A DNA stretch of 64,000 bases from CANMUM01 sp965263365 (GTDB taxonomy: Bacteria > Pseudomonadota > Alphaproteobacteria > Rhodobacterales > Rhodobacteraceae). The position numbers and the translations under genes are program-made. The stretch lies in NCBI GenBank assembly GCA_965263365.1, contig OZ253672.1:310001-374000 (forward strand), given 5' to 3'. Of the stretch, positions 42,705 through 52,058 are shown one piece after another. The number at the start of each line of letters is the position of its first letter. Position 1 is the first letter of the stretch. Below the pieces are notes generated by a model. The model searched no databases. It was not told the origin of the DNA and was given only the letters and a program-made list of their open reading frames with translations.

Positions 42705-44495
42705 TTAGTTCTCCTTGAAAAAAATTGATGCGCCAAGTTCGGCGTCGTCTACAGCTTGGCGCAGATTTAAAAATAACTCGCGGCCAAAACCTGTTTGGTT
42801 ATCACTCAGGTCAATTTGGACACGAGCGCGTTCGATAGCTTTTGGATCCATCGCTTCGAGAATACCCGCAACAGCATCGACTTTGATGATGTCGCCGTCT
42901 CGTATACTAGCGATCGGCCCTCCGACGGCCGCTTCTGGGCTCACATGAATCGCCGCAGGGACTTTTCCAGAAGCACCAGACATACGGCCATCTGTGACGA
43001 GCGCCACTTTGATTCCGCGGTCCTGTAAAATTGTGAGAGCCGGCGTTAACGAATGGAGTTCAGGCATTCCATTGGCCTGTGGGCCTTGAAAACGCACAAC
43101 AATCACGACATCTTGCGTAAACTCGCCATTTTTAAATGCGGCTTTAACGCTTTCTTGATCGTGGAATATGCGCGCGGGCGCCTCAACAATTCGTTTGTCT
43201 TCATCGACTGCCGAGACCTTCATGACTGCATTTCCGATATTTCCTTTGAGATTGGAAAGGCCGCCGGTTTGTTGAAATGGATCGGAAAACGGACGAATGA
43301 TCTTGTCGTTTAAAGACTTCTTAGATCCTTGAACCCAATTGAGTTGTTCATCTAGCAATTTTGGCTCTTGTGAATAATTACCAAATTCACCGAAAACAGC
43401 AGGATTATCTCCATGTAAAATGCCATTTTCTAGGAGTTCACCGATTATAAACCCGAGTCCACCGGCTGCGTGGAAGTGATTAACGTCCGCAAGCCCATTC
43501 GGATAGACACGCGCCATTAAAGGTGTGATTTTAGAGATGTCCGCGAAATCAGACCAGTTGATGACGACACCCGAAGCGCGGGCCATTGCGATCAAATGTA
43601 ACAATAGATTTGTTGAGCCGCCTGTCGCCATTAGTCCAACCATGCCGTTCACATAAGCCTTTGCGGTCAGTACGTCTGCTGCGCGAGGTGCATTGAGGAC
43701 GTGAGATACGCAAGAGCGCGTTAACGCATCCCGCAATTCAGTTCCCGGATTGACGAAACTGGAACCGGGTAAATGGAGCCCCATAAATTCCATGAGCATT
43801 TGATTTGTGTTTGCTGTTCCATAAAACGTGCAAGTGCCTTCTGAATGATAACTCGCCATTTCTGATTTGAGCAATTCTTCGCGACTAATTTCACCGGCTG
43901 CGAATTTCTTTCGTGTTTCGGCTTTTTCTTTGTTGCTGATGCCAGAAGTCATTGGTCCTGCGGGCACAAAAATGGCGGGGATGTGACCGAAGCTTGCTGC
44001 GGAAATGATGAGACCGGGTACGATTTTATCACAAACGCCAAGAAACATCGCTGCATCGAATACGTTGTGCGATAATGCGATTGCGGATGCTTGCGCAATA
44101 ATATCTCGCGAAAACAAGGAAAGCTCCATGCCGACTTGCCCCTGTGTGACGCCGTCGCACATCGCTGGCACACCGCCCGCAACTTGTGCTGTTGCACCAT
44201 TAACCCGAGCGGCTTCCTTGATGATTTGAGGATATGTTTCATAGGGATGATGTGCTGACAACATATCATTATAGGCTGTGACAATGCCAATATTGGGTGC
44301 TTTTTCCTGCGCTAGTTTGGATTGATCTTGTTTCATGGCTGCGTATGCATGCGCTTGATTCCCACATGAAAGATGTGCCCGTTTCACGCCTTCGTTTGAC
44401 ATGCGCTCTATCATGTCTTCATAACGTTCCCGGTGCGTTTTAGAGCGCTCGATAATCCGGTTGGTAATTTCGTTAATCGTCTTGTTTGTCATCAT
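42705..44495 (-). CDS. edd: 6-phosphogluconate dehydratase
   Basis: Edd dehydrates 6-phosphogluconate to KDPG using a 4Fe-4S cluster (IlvD/Edd family). The 596-residue protein contains MCDGVTQGQVGMELS, FLGVCDKIVPGLI, GTCTFYGTANTNQM and VTDGRMSGASGKVPA, with the cluster cysteines in CDGVTQG and CTFYG. ATG follows the pgl TAA with no gap, so translation is coupled. Length is normal for the family (about 600). Confidence 0.97.
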   Translation of the reverse strand: MMTNKTINEITNRIIERSKTHRERYEDMIERMSNEGVKRAHLSCGNQAHAYAAMKQDQSKLAQEKAPNIGIVTAYNDMLSAHHPYETYPQIIKEAARVNGATAQVAGGVPAMCDGVTQGQVGMELSLFSRDIIAQASAIALSHNVFDAAMFLGVCDKIVPGLIISAASFGHIPAIFVPAGPMTSGISNKEKAETRKKFAAGEISREELLKSEMASYHSEGTCTFYGTANTNQMLMEFMGLHLPGSSFVNPGTELRDALTRSCVSHVLNAPRAADVLTAKAYVNGMVGLMATGGSTNLLLHLIAMARASGVVINWSDFADISKITPLMARVYPNGLADVNHFHAAGGLGFIIGELLENGILHGDNPAVFGEFGNYSQEPKLLDEQLNWVQGSKKSLNDKIIRPFSDPFQQTGGLSNLKGNIGNAVMKVSAVDEDKRIVEAPARIFHDQESVKAAFKNGEFTQDVVIVVRFQGPQANGMPELHSLTPALTILQDRGIKVALVTDGRMSGASGKVPAAIHVSPEAAVGGPIASIRDGDIIKVDAVAGILEAMDPKAIERARVQIDLSDNQTGFGRELFLNLRQAVDDAELGASIFFKEN

Positions 44496-45164
44496 TTACT
44501 CCGCGTAATGAATGGTAGCACCAGTAGTAAGCACCACCCGAATGGGTGCTTCATGAAAACTCTCGATATTTTTTGCTTTCTCAAGAGGTGCAAGTTTGTT
44601 TTTTCCTGCTAATAAAATGTGTTTATAACGTGCATTCTTTAAGACGGGGGCTGTCATCGTAATGCGTGCTTCGCCAGCATTATCAGCACGTATAATCGCG
44701 AGGTTAGGAGCATCGTCAGAGAGCGCATGAGTAAGGTCGGTATCTGGAAAAAGGCTGGCGGTGTGCATGTCTTCTCCCATCCCAACAACCAGAACATCCA
44801 GCGGCAAATGAGGAGCAATGCCAAGAGTGAGTTCTTCTAGTATGTCTTCGGGTTGATTTGCATTTTTTGTAAGCGGAGCAAGAGATGCCGATTGAGCTTT
44901 GTTAATGAGCAAATTTTCTTTCAATAGTCGCGTGTTTGAACGCCCAGAATTTTCAGGAACAAAGCGTTCATCACCGAGCATGACCGTAACCTGAGACCAA
45001 CCTAAATCCTGCATTGACAAGGCTCGCATGAATGGGGCGGGCGTGGTTCCGCCTGGCACGCAAAGTGAGGCGCGCCCGCGCGCGCCAATAGCAAGGCTAA
45101 GCTCTTCGGCGACCTGTAAAGCGAGGTTCGTCATCATCACATCACGTCGTTCATAGGTGATCAT
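44496..45164 (-). CDS. pgl: 6-phosphogluconolactonase
   Basis: Pgl hydrolyses 6-phosphogluconolactone, the product of Zwf. The 222-residue protein belongs to the SOL/DevB-type (GlcN6P isomerase-like) group, with SLCVPGGTTPAPFMRAL, LGDERFVPENSGRSNTRLL and VLVVGMGEDMHTASLFP. The start at 45164 shares ATGA with the zwf stop and is preferred over the longer frame from 45179. It lies between zwf and edd. Confidence 0.95.
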   Translation of the reverse strand: MITYERRDVMMTNLALQVAEELSLAIGARGRASLCVPGGTTPAPFMRALSMQDLGWSQVTVMLGDERFVPENSGRSNTRLLKENLLINKAQSASLAPLTKNANQPEDILEELTLGIAPHLPLDVLVVGMGEDMHTASLFPDTDLTHALSDDAPNLAIIRADNAGEARITMTAPVLKNARYKHILLAGKNKLAPLEKAKNIESFHEAPIRVVLTTGATIHYAE

Positions 45165-46603
45165 TTGATTTCTCTCCACTTCCGATTATCTCGGTGCATA
45201 AGGGCAAGGCTTTCATCGGGCCCAGTACTAAGCGCATCATAAGGAATTGGCTTGAGCGCGCTTTCATCAAATTTGTTGATAATATTATCGGCCCAAACCC
45301 AAGCAGCCTCAACTTCGTCGCCACGCATAAATAGTGTTTGGTTGCCACGAATGACGTCCATAATTAAACGTTCGTAGGCATCAGGAAAATCGGCTTCTTC
45401 GCCAAGCGTTTCGGCAAATGTCATATCGAGTGGGACTTCTAAAAGTCTCATTCCGCCCGGACCCGGTTCTTTGATTGTCATTTTGAGCATGATACCTTCG
45501 TCAGGTTGTAAACGAATCACGAGTGCATTTGCCGGCAGAATTTGTTCCTTGTCAAAGATCGAATGCGGCGGTGCCTTAAATTTTATGACAATCTCAGAAC
45601 TGCGCGCGCGCAGTCTTTTTCCTGTACGTAAGTAAAAAGGTACATTTGCCCAACGCCAGTTTTCAACTTCAACCCGCATAGCGATAAAGCTCTCGGTTGT
45701 GGAATTCGGATTTCCAGAATGCATGATGTAGCTTTCTTCGCCTCCGCCGGCTTTGTATTGACCGCGAACAATGTCACGCCGAGGAACTTTAGACAGCGCT
45801 CGTATAACTTTGAGCTTCTCATCTCGGACAGCATCAGCCTCAAAATGAGATGGTGGTTCCATGGCGACGAGGCAAAGCAATTGCATGAGATGATTTTGTA
45901 CCATATCCCGCATCGCGCCAGACTTATCGTAATACCCGCCGCGCCCTTCTACGCTAATATTTTCGGCAACCGTAATTTGGACATGATCAATAAATTGTGC
46001 ATTCCAAATTGGTTCGAAAAGCGCATTTGCAAATCGGATCGCCATTAAATTTTGTACAGTTTCTTTCCCGAGGTAATGATCGATGCGATAGATCTGATTT
46101 TCAGAAAATGAACTGCGGAGTTCGTTGTTCAGTTTTTTTGCACTTTTTAAGTCATGCCCAAAGGGCTTTTCCACAACGATTCTTGAATTTTCATCGGCGC
46201 ATCCAGATTTCACAAGTCTTTCCGCGATGGCCCCAAAAATTGATGGGCCAACTGAAAGATAGAACGCGCGTACGACATCGGGCCGGAGTTGTTTCGAAAG
46301 TGTATCCCAGCCACGTTCGCCAAGCGCATCGATTGGAAAATAGTCCACACGGCTCAAGAAAATATCTAAGTTTGTGCTGTCCTCGCATTCTTTTTTGGCA
46401 TATTTATTCAAATTGGATTTGAGCTCTTTTCGAAAGCCTTCGGTGTCCAATTCGCTGCGCGCAGTTCCAATGATGCGAGAGTTCGCATCCATTTGCCCTT
46501 CAAGGAAGCGCCTAAAAAGACCTGGGAATATTTTTCGGCTTGCGAGATCTCCAGTCGCACCGAAAATCACAAGATCAAACTCTGGGACGGGAATAATTTG
46601 CAT
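45161..46603 (-). CDS. zwf: Glucose-6-phosphate 1-dehydrogenase
   Basis: Zwf oxidises glucose 6-phosphate to 6-phosphogluconolactone with NAD(P)+, the entry to both the Entner-Doudoroff and oxidative pentose phosphate routes. The 480-residue protein has the Rossmann motif FGATGDLASRKIFPGL, the active-site motif YRIDHYLGKETVQN and VEKPFGHDLKSA. AAGGG precedes ATG 46603. It is the first gene of zwf-pgl-edd-eda-pgi, with its promoter in the 350-base gap to the right. Confidence 0.97.
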   Translation of the reverse strand: MQIIPVPEFDLVIFGATGDLASRKIFPGLFRRFLEGQMDANSRIIGTARSELDTEGFRKELKSNLNKYAKKECEDSTNLDIFLSRVDYFPIDALGERGWDTLSKQLRPDVVRAFYLSVGPSIFGAIAERLVKSGCADENSRIVVEKPFGHDLKSAKKLNNELRSSFSENQIYRIDHYLGKETVQNLMAIRFANALFEPIWNAQFIDHVQITVAENISVEGRGGYYDKSGAMRDMVQNHLMQLLCLVAMEPPSHFEADAVRDEKLKVIRALSKVPRRDIVRGQYKAGGGEESYIMHSGNPNSTTESFIAMRVEVENWRWANVPFYLRTGKRLRARSSEIVIKFKAPPHSIFDKEQILPANALVIRLQPDEGIMLKMTIKEPGPGGMRLLEVPLDMTFAETLGEEADFPDAYERLIMDVIRGNQTLFMRGDEVEAAWVWADNIINKFDESALKPIPYDALSTGPDESLALMHRDNRKWREIK

Positions 46604-46954
46604 AATTTTGCCCTTACTAAAATTAGTTCTTTTGTGAATAGGGCCAGTTCACAGTTGATCTCCTACAATACTTGCATAAAGATTCCAAGTGCTTTGATTA
46701 TTTTTCCGCATATTATAGCGCAAAAATGCACGGATATACACTGAGCCTGACATTTGAGTATTTGAAACTCTTTTTTCAAATCATAAGCATTTTTTCCAAT
46801 AGGTTTGCTTCGATATACAGTACTACTATGGCGTTGAATATGATCTGTTCCACCGAGTATTATTTGAGATTAATTATTATTTGAACTTGTGTATTGTGTA
46901 ACGACCTGAGCACACTTTATACTTTGATAGAGTTGAGTGAAAATGAGGTCTCCA
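46604..46954. other. Divergent promoter region between zwf and ade
   Basis: About 350 AT-rich bases that must carry the zwf (minus) and adenine deaminase (plus) promoters. Short frames on the plus strand here overlap zwf or lack ribosome sites, and I do not support them. No riboswitch-like element was recognised upstream of ade. Confidence 0.5.
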
Positions 46955-48751
46955 ATGAAAAAAATTGATACTTGGGCGACGGTTGCACCAAACCTAGTGG
47001 CGGTGGCATCTGGGCGGCTTTCAGCAGATGTTGTGATAAAGGGGGGTAACGTTGTAAATGTGCATACTCGTGAAGTCTTGAGCACTTGGGACATTGCGAT
47101 AAAGGATGGACGTTTTGCTTACGTTGGACCTAACGCGGATCATACAATCGGAGACCAGACAAGAATCATAAATGCCGCAGAGAATTTTGTGATTCCGGGG
47201 TTGCTTGATGCACATATGCATATTGAAAGCGGTATGCTGACACCAGCCGAGTTTGCCCGCGCTGTCATTCCCCATGGGACAACAACTTTTTTCCATGACC
47301 CTCACGAAATTGCGAATGTGTTTGGGTTGCGAGGCGTGCGGTTGATGTACGAAGAAGCTGAATTGCAGCCGATCAATATTTTTACGCAAATGCCGAGTTG
47401 TGCGCCCTCTGCGCCGGGTCTTGAAACGACTGGTTTTAAAATAAGCGCTCAAGACGTGAAGGAAGCCATGGAGTGGCCGAACATTATCGGATTAGGTGAA
47501 ATGATGAATTTCCCTGGGGTTATAAACGGTGACAAGCAAATGCTTACTGAAATTGCCGAAACACAAAATGCGGGTAAAATTGTCGGGGGTCACTACGCAA
47601 GTTCTGATCTTGGCGCGCGGTTTCACGCATATGTTGCTGGTGGACCAGCTGATGATCATGAAGGCACGCGCGAAGTTGATGCGATTGCGCGCGTGCGTCA
47701 AGGCATGGGTTCTATGTTGCGTCTAGGATCGGCATGGTATGATGTCGAAAGTCAAATCACCGCGATCACCGAGAAGGGCTTGGATTCACGTCAATTTATG
47801 CTTTGTACCGACGATTGTCATTCGGGGACGCTCGTGAATGATGGGCATATGAATCGCGTGGTTCGACATGCGATTGAGTGCGGCTGTGAACCATTAGTTG
47901 CATTGCAAATGGCATCAATTAATACGGCTACACATTTTGGTTTGGAGCGCGAACTCGGTTCGATTGCGCCAGGTCGGCGAGCAGATCTCATTTTGACTTC
48001 AGATCTTAATTTACTTCCTATTGATCTCGTGATGGCGCGTGGAGAGGTCATTGCAAAACACGGTAATATTCTGGCGCGGTGTCCCCATATTGAGTGGCCT
48101 GATGATGTCCGGAATTCCGTTAATATGGGTCGCCTAAAACAAGCGAGTGATTTTGAGATCAAATTTAATGGAGATGCGAGTGAAATCGAGGTCAAAGTGA
48201 TTGGCGTCGTGGAAAACCAAGCTCCGACGAAGGCATTAAATGCGCGCTTAAGTGTTGGTGATAACATTGTCGAAGGAGATGAAAAGCGCGACATTTGTCA
48301 AATTGCTTTGGTAGAGCGTCACAAAGGAACTGAAAACGTGGTGAACGGGTTTGTTTCTGGATTCGGATATCGGGGGAAGATGGCAATGGCTTCAACTGTC
48401 GCGCATGATAGTCACCACATGATCGTTGTGGGCACATCTCGTGAAGATATGGCCAAGGCGAGCAATCGTGCGGCTGAAATTGGCGGTGGTATTGTGATTT
48501 TCAAAGATGGTGTCGAAATTGCTTGCGTTGAATTGCCAATTGCCGGCCTTATGTCTGATGAATCGGCGCGCGATGTATCTGAGAAGGCTGATCGAATGGT
48601 GGCGGCAATGCGTGAATGTGGCTGTGAGCTAAATAACGCATACATGCAGCATTCACTTCTTGCGCTGGTTGTTATACCTGAACTTAGAATTTCGGATTTG
48701 GGCATTGTCGATGTCACAAAACTTGAGTTGGTTGATTTATTTAGTAATTAA
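46955..48751 (+). CDS. ade: Adenine deaminase
   Basis: This amidohydrolase converts adenine to hypoxanthine and ammonia in purine salvage. The 598-residue product shows VVIKGGNVVNVHTREVLS, the metal-binding LLDAHMHIESGMLTPAEFAR, TTTFFHDPHEIANVFG, LCTDDCHSGTLVNDGHMNR and the C-terminal GFGYRGKMAMASTVAHDSHH. These are all typical of AdeC rather than the ADD-type adenosine deaminase family. GTG 46937 is possible, but ATG 46955 with TGAGGT upstream fits better. It is a single gene with no purine transporter adjoining it. A nucleoside-type ABC system lies 3-8 kb away and could supply substrate; that link is inference. Confidence 0.95.
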   Translation: MKKIDTWATVAPNLVAVASGRLSADVVIKGGNVVNVHTREVLSTWDIAIKDGRFAYVGPNADHTIGDQTRIINAAENFVIPGLLDAHMHIESGMLTPAEFARAVIPHGTTTFFHDPHEIANVFGLRGVRLMYEEAELQPINIFTQMPSCAPSAPGLETTGFKISAQDVKEAMEWPNIIGLGEMMNFPGVINGDKQMLTEIAETQNAGKIVGGHYASSDLGARFHAYVAGGPADDHEGTREVDAIARVRQGMGSMLRLGSAWYDVESQITAITEKGLDSRQFMLCTDDCHSGTLVNDGHMNRVVRHAIECGCEPLVALQMASINTATHFGLERELGSIAPGRRADLILTSDLNLLPIDLVMARGEVIAKHGNILARCPHIEWPDDVRNSVNMGRLKQASDFEIKFNGDASEIEVKVIGVVENQAPTKALNARLSVGDNIVEGDEKRDICQIALVERHKGTENVVNGFVSGFGYRGKMAMASTVAHDSHHMIVVGTSREDMAKASNRAAEIGGGIVIFKDGVEIACVELPIAGLMSDESARDVSEKADRMVAAMRECGCELNNAYMQHSLLALVVIPELRISDLGIVDVTKLELVDLFSN

Positions 48752-48855
48752 GAATATACTTAAATAGCCTTTTTTGCGGGTATAGTTTTAAAAAAGGTTT
48801 TATATTTGGACAAATAAGACTTGAGATTTCATAGTAATTTCAGCAAAATTTAGAC

Positions 48856-49845
48856 ATGCACACACTAAAAAATATAGTATTTTTGATTCTTTTTTCTATC
48901 TTTGCTCTGTTTTTGTTACTTTTCTTAGGGCCAAAGCAGAATATTTATTGGGAGCAAGTTGTAAATCCCGCGGCAAACTTGTCACTCGCTCAGATTGACG
49001 ATTATCTTGTTGCTCAAGAGAGTCAATTTTCTGACATTTTGCCGGGACAACATAAGCAAGTTGTCTGGGCTTCAGATTCTTTGACGCAAACCGAGTACTC
49101 GATTATTTATATTCACGGATTTTCCGCATCACTTGGTGAGATGCGTCCAGTGCCTGACCGAATTGCTGAGGAATTAAGGGCAAATCTTTTTTATACGCGC
49201 CTTGCTGGTCATGGTCGCCCAGGAGAAGCAATGGGTGATATTCATGTCATGGATTGGGTTGCTGATTTGGAAGAAGCTTTGACAATTGGACGTTTAACAG
49301 GCGAGAAAGTCATCGTAATGGGAACTTCAAATGGAGCGACTTTATCATCACTCATCATTGAAAATCCGAATTTACAAAAACAAGTTGCGGCTTTTGTGTT
49401 GACGTCCCCCAATTTCAAAGTCAAAAATTCTCAGGCTGATCTCGCGAAGCTAGCTTACTTCGACAAATGGGGGCCGATGCTTGCAGGTGAATGGCGGGAA
49501 TGGGAGCCATCTAACGCTTTGCATAAAGAATTTTGGACGAATGGCTATCCGACCAAGTCTGTTGTGCCGATGATGCGACTTATAGACCATGTCGAACGGA
49601 TAGACTTCTCTAAGGCAGAAATACCGGCGTTTTTCTATTATGCTATGGAGGATGAAGTCAGCGATCAAAACGCGACCGAAGAAGTGCGCGCGGCCTGGTC
49701 AGCACAAACCAAGTATATGTCACCAAGTTTAGGTGAAAATGTTGATCCTTATGCTCATGTTATTGCTGGCGATGCGTTAAGCCCAGCCAACACTGAAGAA
49801 GCAGTTCGTACAATGCTCGAATTTATCCGATCTTTGGAAGACTAA
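48856..49845 (+). CDS. Membrane-anchored alpha/beta hydrolase
   Basis: The 329-residue protein has one N-terminal hydrophobic helix (about residues 8-27). An alpha/beta-hydrolase fold follows: YIHGFSASLGEMRPV (oxyanion loop), FYTRLAGHGRPGEAMG, the nucleophile elbow VMGTSNGATLS (Ser in GTSNG), and late candidates for Asp (AMEDEVSD) and His (DPYAHVIAGD). It is probably periplasmic or membrane-attached. Substrate unknown: esterase, lipase or thioesterase cannot be separated by sequence alone. It is convergent with the ASKHA gene, with a 4-base overlap. Confidence 0.85.
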   Translation: MHTLKNIVFLILFSIFALFLLLFLGPKQNIYWEQVVNPAANLSLAQIDDYLVAQESQFSDILPGQHKQVVWASDSLTQTEYSIIYIHGFSASLGEMRPVPDRIAEELRANLFYTRLAGHGRPGEAMGDIHVMDWVADLEEALTIGRLTGEKVIVMGTSNGATLSSLIIENPNLQKQVAAFVLTSPNFKVKNSQADLAKLAYFDKWGPMLAGEWREWEPSNALHKEFWTNGYPTKSVVPMMRLIDHVERIDFSKAEIPAFFYYAMEDEVSDQNATEEVRAAWSAQTKYMSPSLGENVDPYAHVIAGDALSPANTEEAVRTMLEFIRSLED

Positions 49846-51872
49846 CTTTTTCGTCGTCGAGAACGCCTTGTTTTGCGGTCACCGCCATCTCCGCCCGCAT
49901 TAAAATTAATATCGGGTAGTGGTGTGAGCTCGCGAAGTTTTTCAAACCCGTCAGACGCATTAGGGATATTGGTCGCGGCAACAAAATGTTCTTGGAAGCG
50001 CGGTTCAACAGCGGTTTCGATCTTATCGATCTGTCGTACAAGCGCTTCAACTTCGCTCCGCGCGACGCGGTTCAAAAGCATAATTCGCGCCCCTGTCCCG
50101 GCTGCATTTCCTGCCGAAGACACATTTTTGACATCGCAATCGGGTATCATGCCCAAGACCATCGCGTGCTTGGGCGAGATGTGTGCGCCAAATGCACCAG
50201 CCAATACGACGCGATCCACCTTATCAACGCCGCGCTTATCCATAAGCAACTTTGCGCCGGCATAAAGCGCAGCTTTTGCAAGCTGAATCTCTCGAACGTC
50301 TTTGTTCGTCACAGTAATGAGCGGCCCCCCGGACTCACGTCCGTCCCAGATAAGGTATGAATAAGTGCGTCCGTCTTGAATAATCAAGTCGGAGCCGACC
50401 GCTTCTGGTGAACCTATCAAACCATTTGCATCGACAATTCCGGCCATACGCATTTCGGCAATTAACTCGATAATACCCGAGCCACAAATCCCTGTCACCT
50501 CAGCTTTGAAATCAGGGTCATCTGACCAAAGTTCCTCGCCTATTACTCGAAAACGTACTATTTTGCTAATTGGATCAATTTCAGCGCGTTCAATCGCACC
50601 ATTCGCGGCACGTTGACCTGAGGAGATTTGCGCACCCTCAAATGCTGGCCCTGTCGGCGATGAACATGCGAGTAGTCCCTCTTTGTCACCAAGTAGTATT
50701 TCCGCATTGGTGCCGACATCACACACCAAGGTAAGACCATCGCGCAAATGAGGGGCGGTTGCATAGGCAACGGCGGCTGCGTCAGCGCCAACGTGACCGG
50801 CAATCAGCGGCAAAACATAGGCGCGTCCTTCTGGATGGATATTGAGATCAAGCTCGTGCGCAAAGCAATTTACAGCCTCCGACGTCGCAAGAGGAAAGGG
50901 GGCTTGACCAAGCGGTGTTGGGTCGATTCCGAGAAGTAGGTGATGCATGATCGGGTTCCCCACAATGGTGAGATCAAAAATGCTATCACGCGCGAGCTCT
51001 GCTTCGGCGGCTAATTGACCGATTAAACCATCAAGTCCGTCTCTAATCGCGGCTGTCATTTCAGATGCCCCGTCTTGGTTCATCATGGCATAAGAAACGC
51101 GGCTCATCAGATCCTCGCCGAAGCGGATTTGTGGGTTCATCACGCCACCTGAGGCGATGGCTTCGCCTGACTGCAAGTCAATAATATGAGCTGCGATTGT
51201 CGTTGATCCAAGGTCGATTGCCACGCCACAAATACGCTCTTCGTAAACATTGGGCCAAATGGATACGATCTGTGCCGCACCGGCCGTATGCGCTTGATGA
51301 TAAAGGACTGTGATTTCACCTTTGCCGTCTGCAAGTGCGCTTTGAAGTTGAGCCGTCGTATTGAGGCTGAGAGGCTCGGCATGAATGCCACGAAAGCGTA
51401 GGGCTGTTCGCAACCGCTCTGAATCGCCCTCATGATCATCTAAAGTCGCTTCGGGAATTTGTAATATTTCAACACGCAAAAGTGGATCAAGTTCGACATG
51501 AGACATGTCGAGTGATTTGCGCACGATTTGTTTATGCATTTGGCTTTCAGGCGGTACATCAAGCACCACGTCTGCTAAAATTTGCGTTTGGCATCCGAGC
51601 CTTCGTCCTTGTTTCAAGCCGCGCACGCGGTCGTAGCGGGCTTCAACATCATTCCACTTGGAAAGCGCATCTTCCGAGGACGTGATGCCATGTTTATCAA
51701 ATTTACCAAATGAAGGCGTGCATTGGCATTTTGAACAAATCCCGCGCCCGCCGCAAACACTATCTAGGTCAACTCCCAGCTGACGAGCCGCATCAAGAAT
51801 TGTCGTACCACTTGCGACGTTTCCACGTTTTCCAGAAGGGGTAAATATAACGAGTGGTTGTTTATTTTCCAT
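49842..51872 (-). CDS. DUF4445 protein: N-terminal 2Fe-2S ferredoxin plus ASKHA ATPase (RACo/corrinoid activator-like)
   Basis: The 676-residue protein has a plant-type 2Fe-2S domain (Cys40, Cys46, Cys49 in CGGRGICSKC, plus a later Cys in GCQTQIL). A linker and an ASKHA ATPase domain follow, with GVAIDLGSTTIAAHI, CDVGTNAEILLG and VVLAGAFGAHISPKHAMVLG. This is the architecture of reductive activators of corrinoid proteins (RamA/RACo-like, COG3894), which restore Co(I) in methyltransferase systems. No corrinoid protein or methyltransferase gene is in the window. A DUF1638 gene, often linked to such systems, lies 5 kb away beyond the BMP transporter. The activator role is therefore family-based inference. 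Confidence 0.85.
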   Translation of the reverse strand: MENKQPLVIFTPSGKRGNVASGTTILDAARQLGVDLDSVCGGRGICSKCQCTPSFGKFDKHGITSSEDALSKWNDVEARYDRVRGLKQGRRLGCQTQILADVVLDVPPESQMHKQIVRKSLDMSHVELDPLLRVEILQIPEATLDDHEGDSERLRTALRFRGIHAEPLSLNTTAQLQSALADGKGEITVLYHQAHTAGAAQIVSIWPNVYEERICGVAIDLGSTTIAAHIIDLQSGEAIASGGVMNPQIRFGEDLMSRVSYAMMNQDGASEMTAAIRDGLDGLIGQLAAEAELARDSIFDLTIVGNPIMHHLLLGIDPTPLGQAPFPLATSEAVNCFAHELDLNIHPEGRAYVLPLIAGHVGADAAAVAYATAPHLRDGLTLVCDVGTNAEILLGDKEGLLACSSPTGPAFEGAQISSGQRAANGAIERAEIDPISKIVRFRVIGEELWSDDPDFKAEVTGICGSGIIELIAEMRMAGIVDANGLIGSPEAVGSDLIIQDGRTYSYLIWDGRESGGPLITVTNKDVREIQLAKAALYAGAKLLMDKRGVDKVDRVVLAGAFGAHISPKHAMVLGMIPDCDVKNVSSAGNAAGTGARIMLLNRVARSEVEALVRQIDKIETAVEPRFQEHFVAATNIPNASDGFEKLRELTPLPDINFNAGGDGGDRKTRRSRRRKS

Positions 51873-52017
51873 AAGGTTGCCTGAATCTATATTGTTCGCA
51901 GACTGACTCCAGAAAATGAGTTTGACAAGCTCAAAAGCGACAATATTTATTCGACTTTGGCTTACTCAGATTAAAAAACGATTATAGGCCAAGATAGATC
52001 TCATTTCTAAAAATGAA

Positions 52018-52040
52018 GACCCCACACTAGGTGCGGGATC
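52018..52040 (-). terminator. Terminator-like hairpin after the BMP transporter operon
   Basis: On the minus strand GATCCCGCAC-CTA-GTGTGGGGTC forms a 10-bp stem including two G-T pairs, followed by a weak T-rich tail (TTCATTTTT). It sits 18 bases after the binding-protein stop codon. Confidence 0.6.
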
Positions 52041-52058
52041 GTTTTGCTGTGAAGCTGA

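Noticed and set aside
46493..46884. Overlapping plus-strand frames near the zwf start
   Set aside because: They overlap zwf antisense or lie in the AT-rich promoter gap with no ribosome site.
48752..48830. Possible terminator after ade (CCTTTTTT...AAAAAAGG)
   Set aside because: The pairing is almost all A-T with a long loop and no following T-run of its own; too weak to call.
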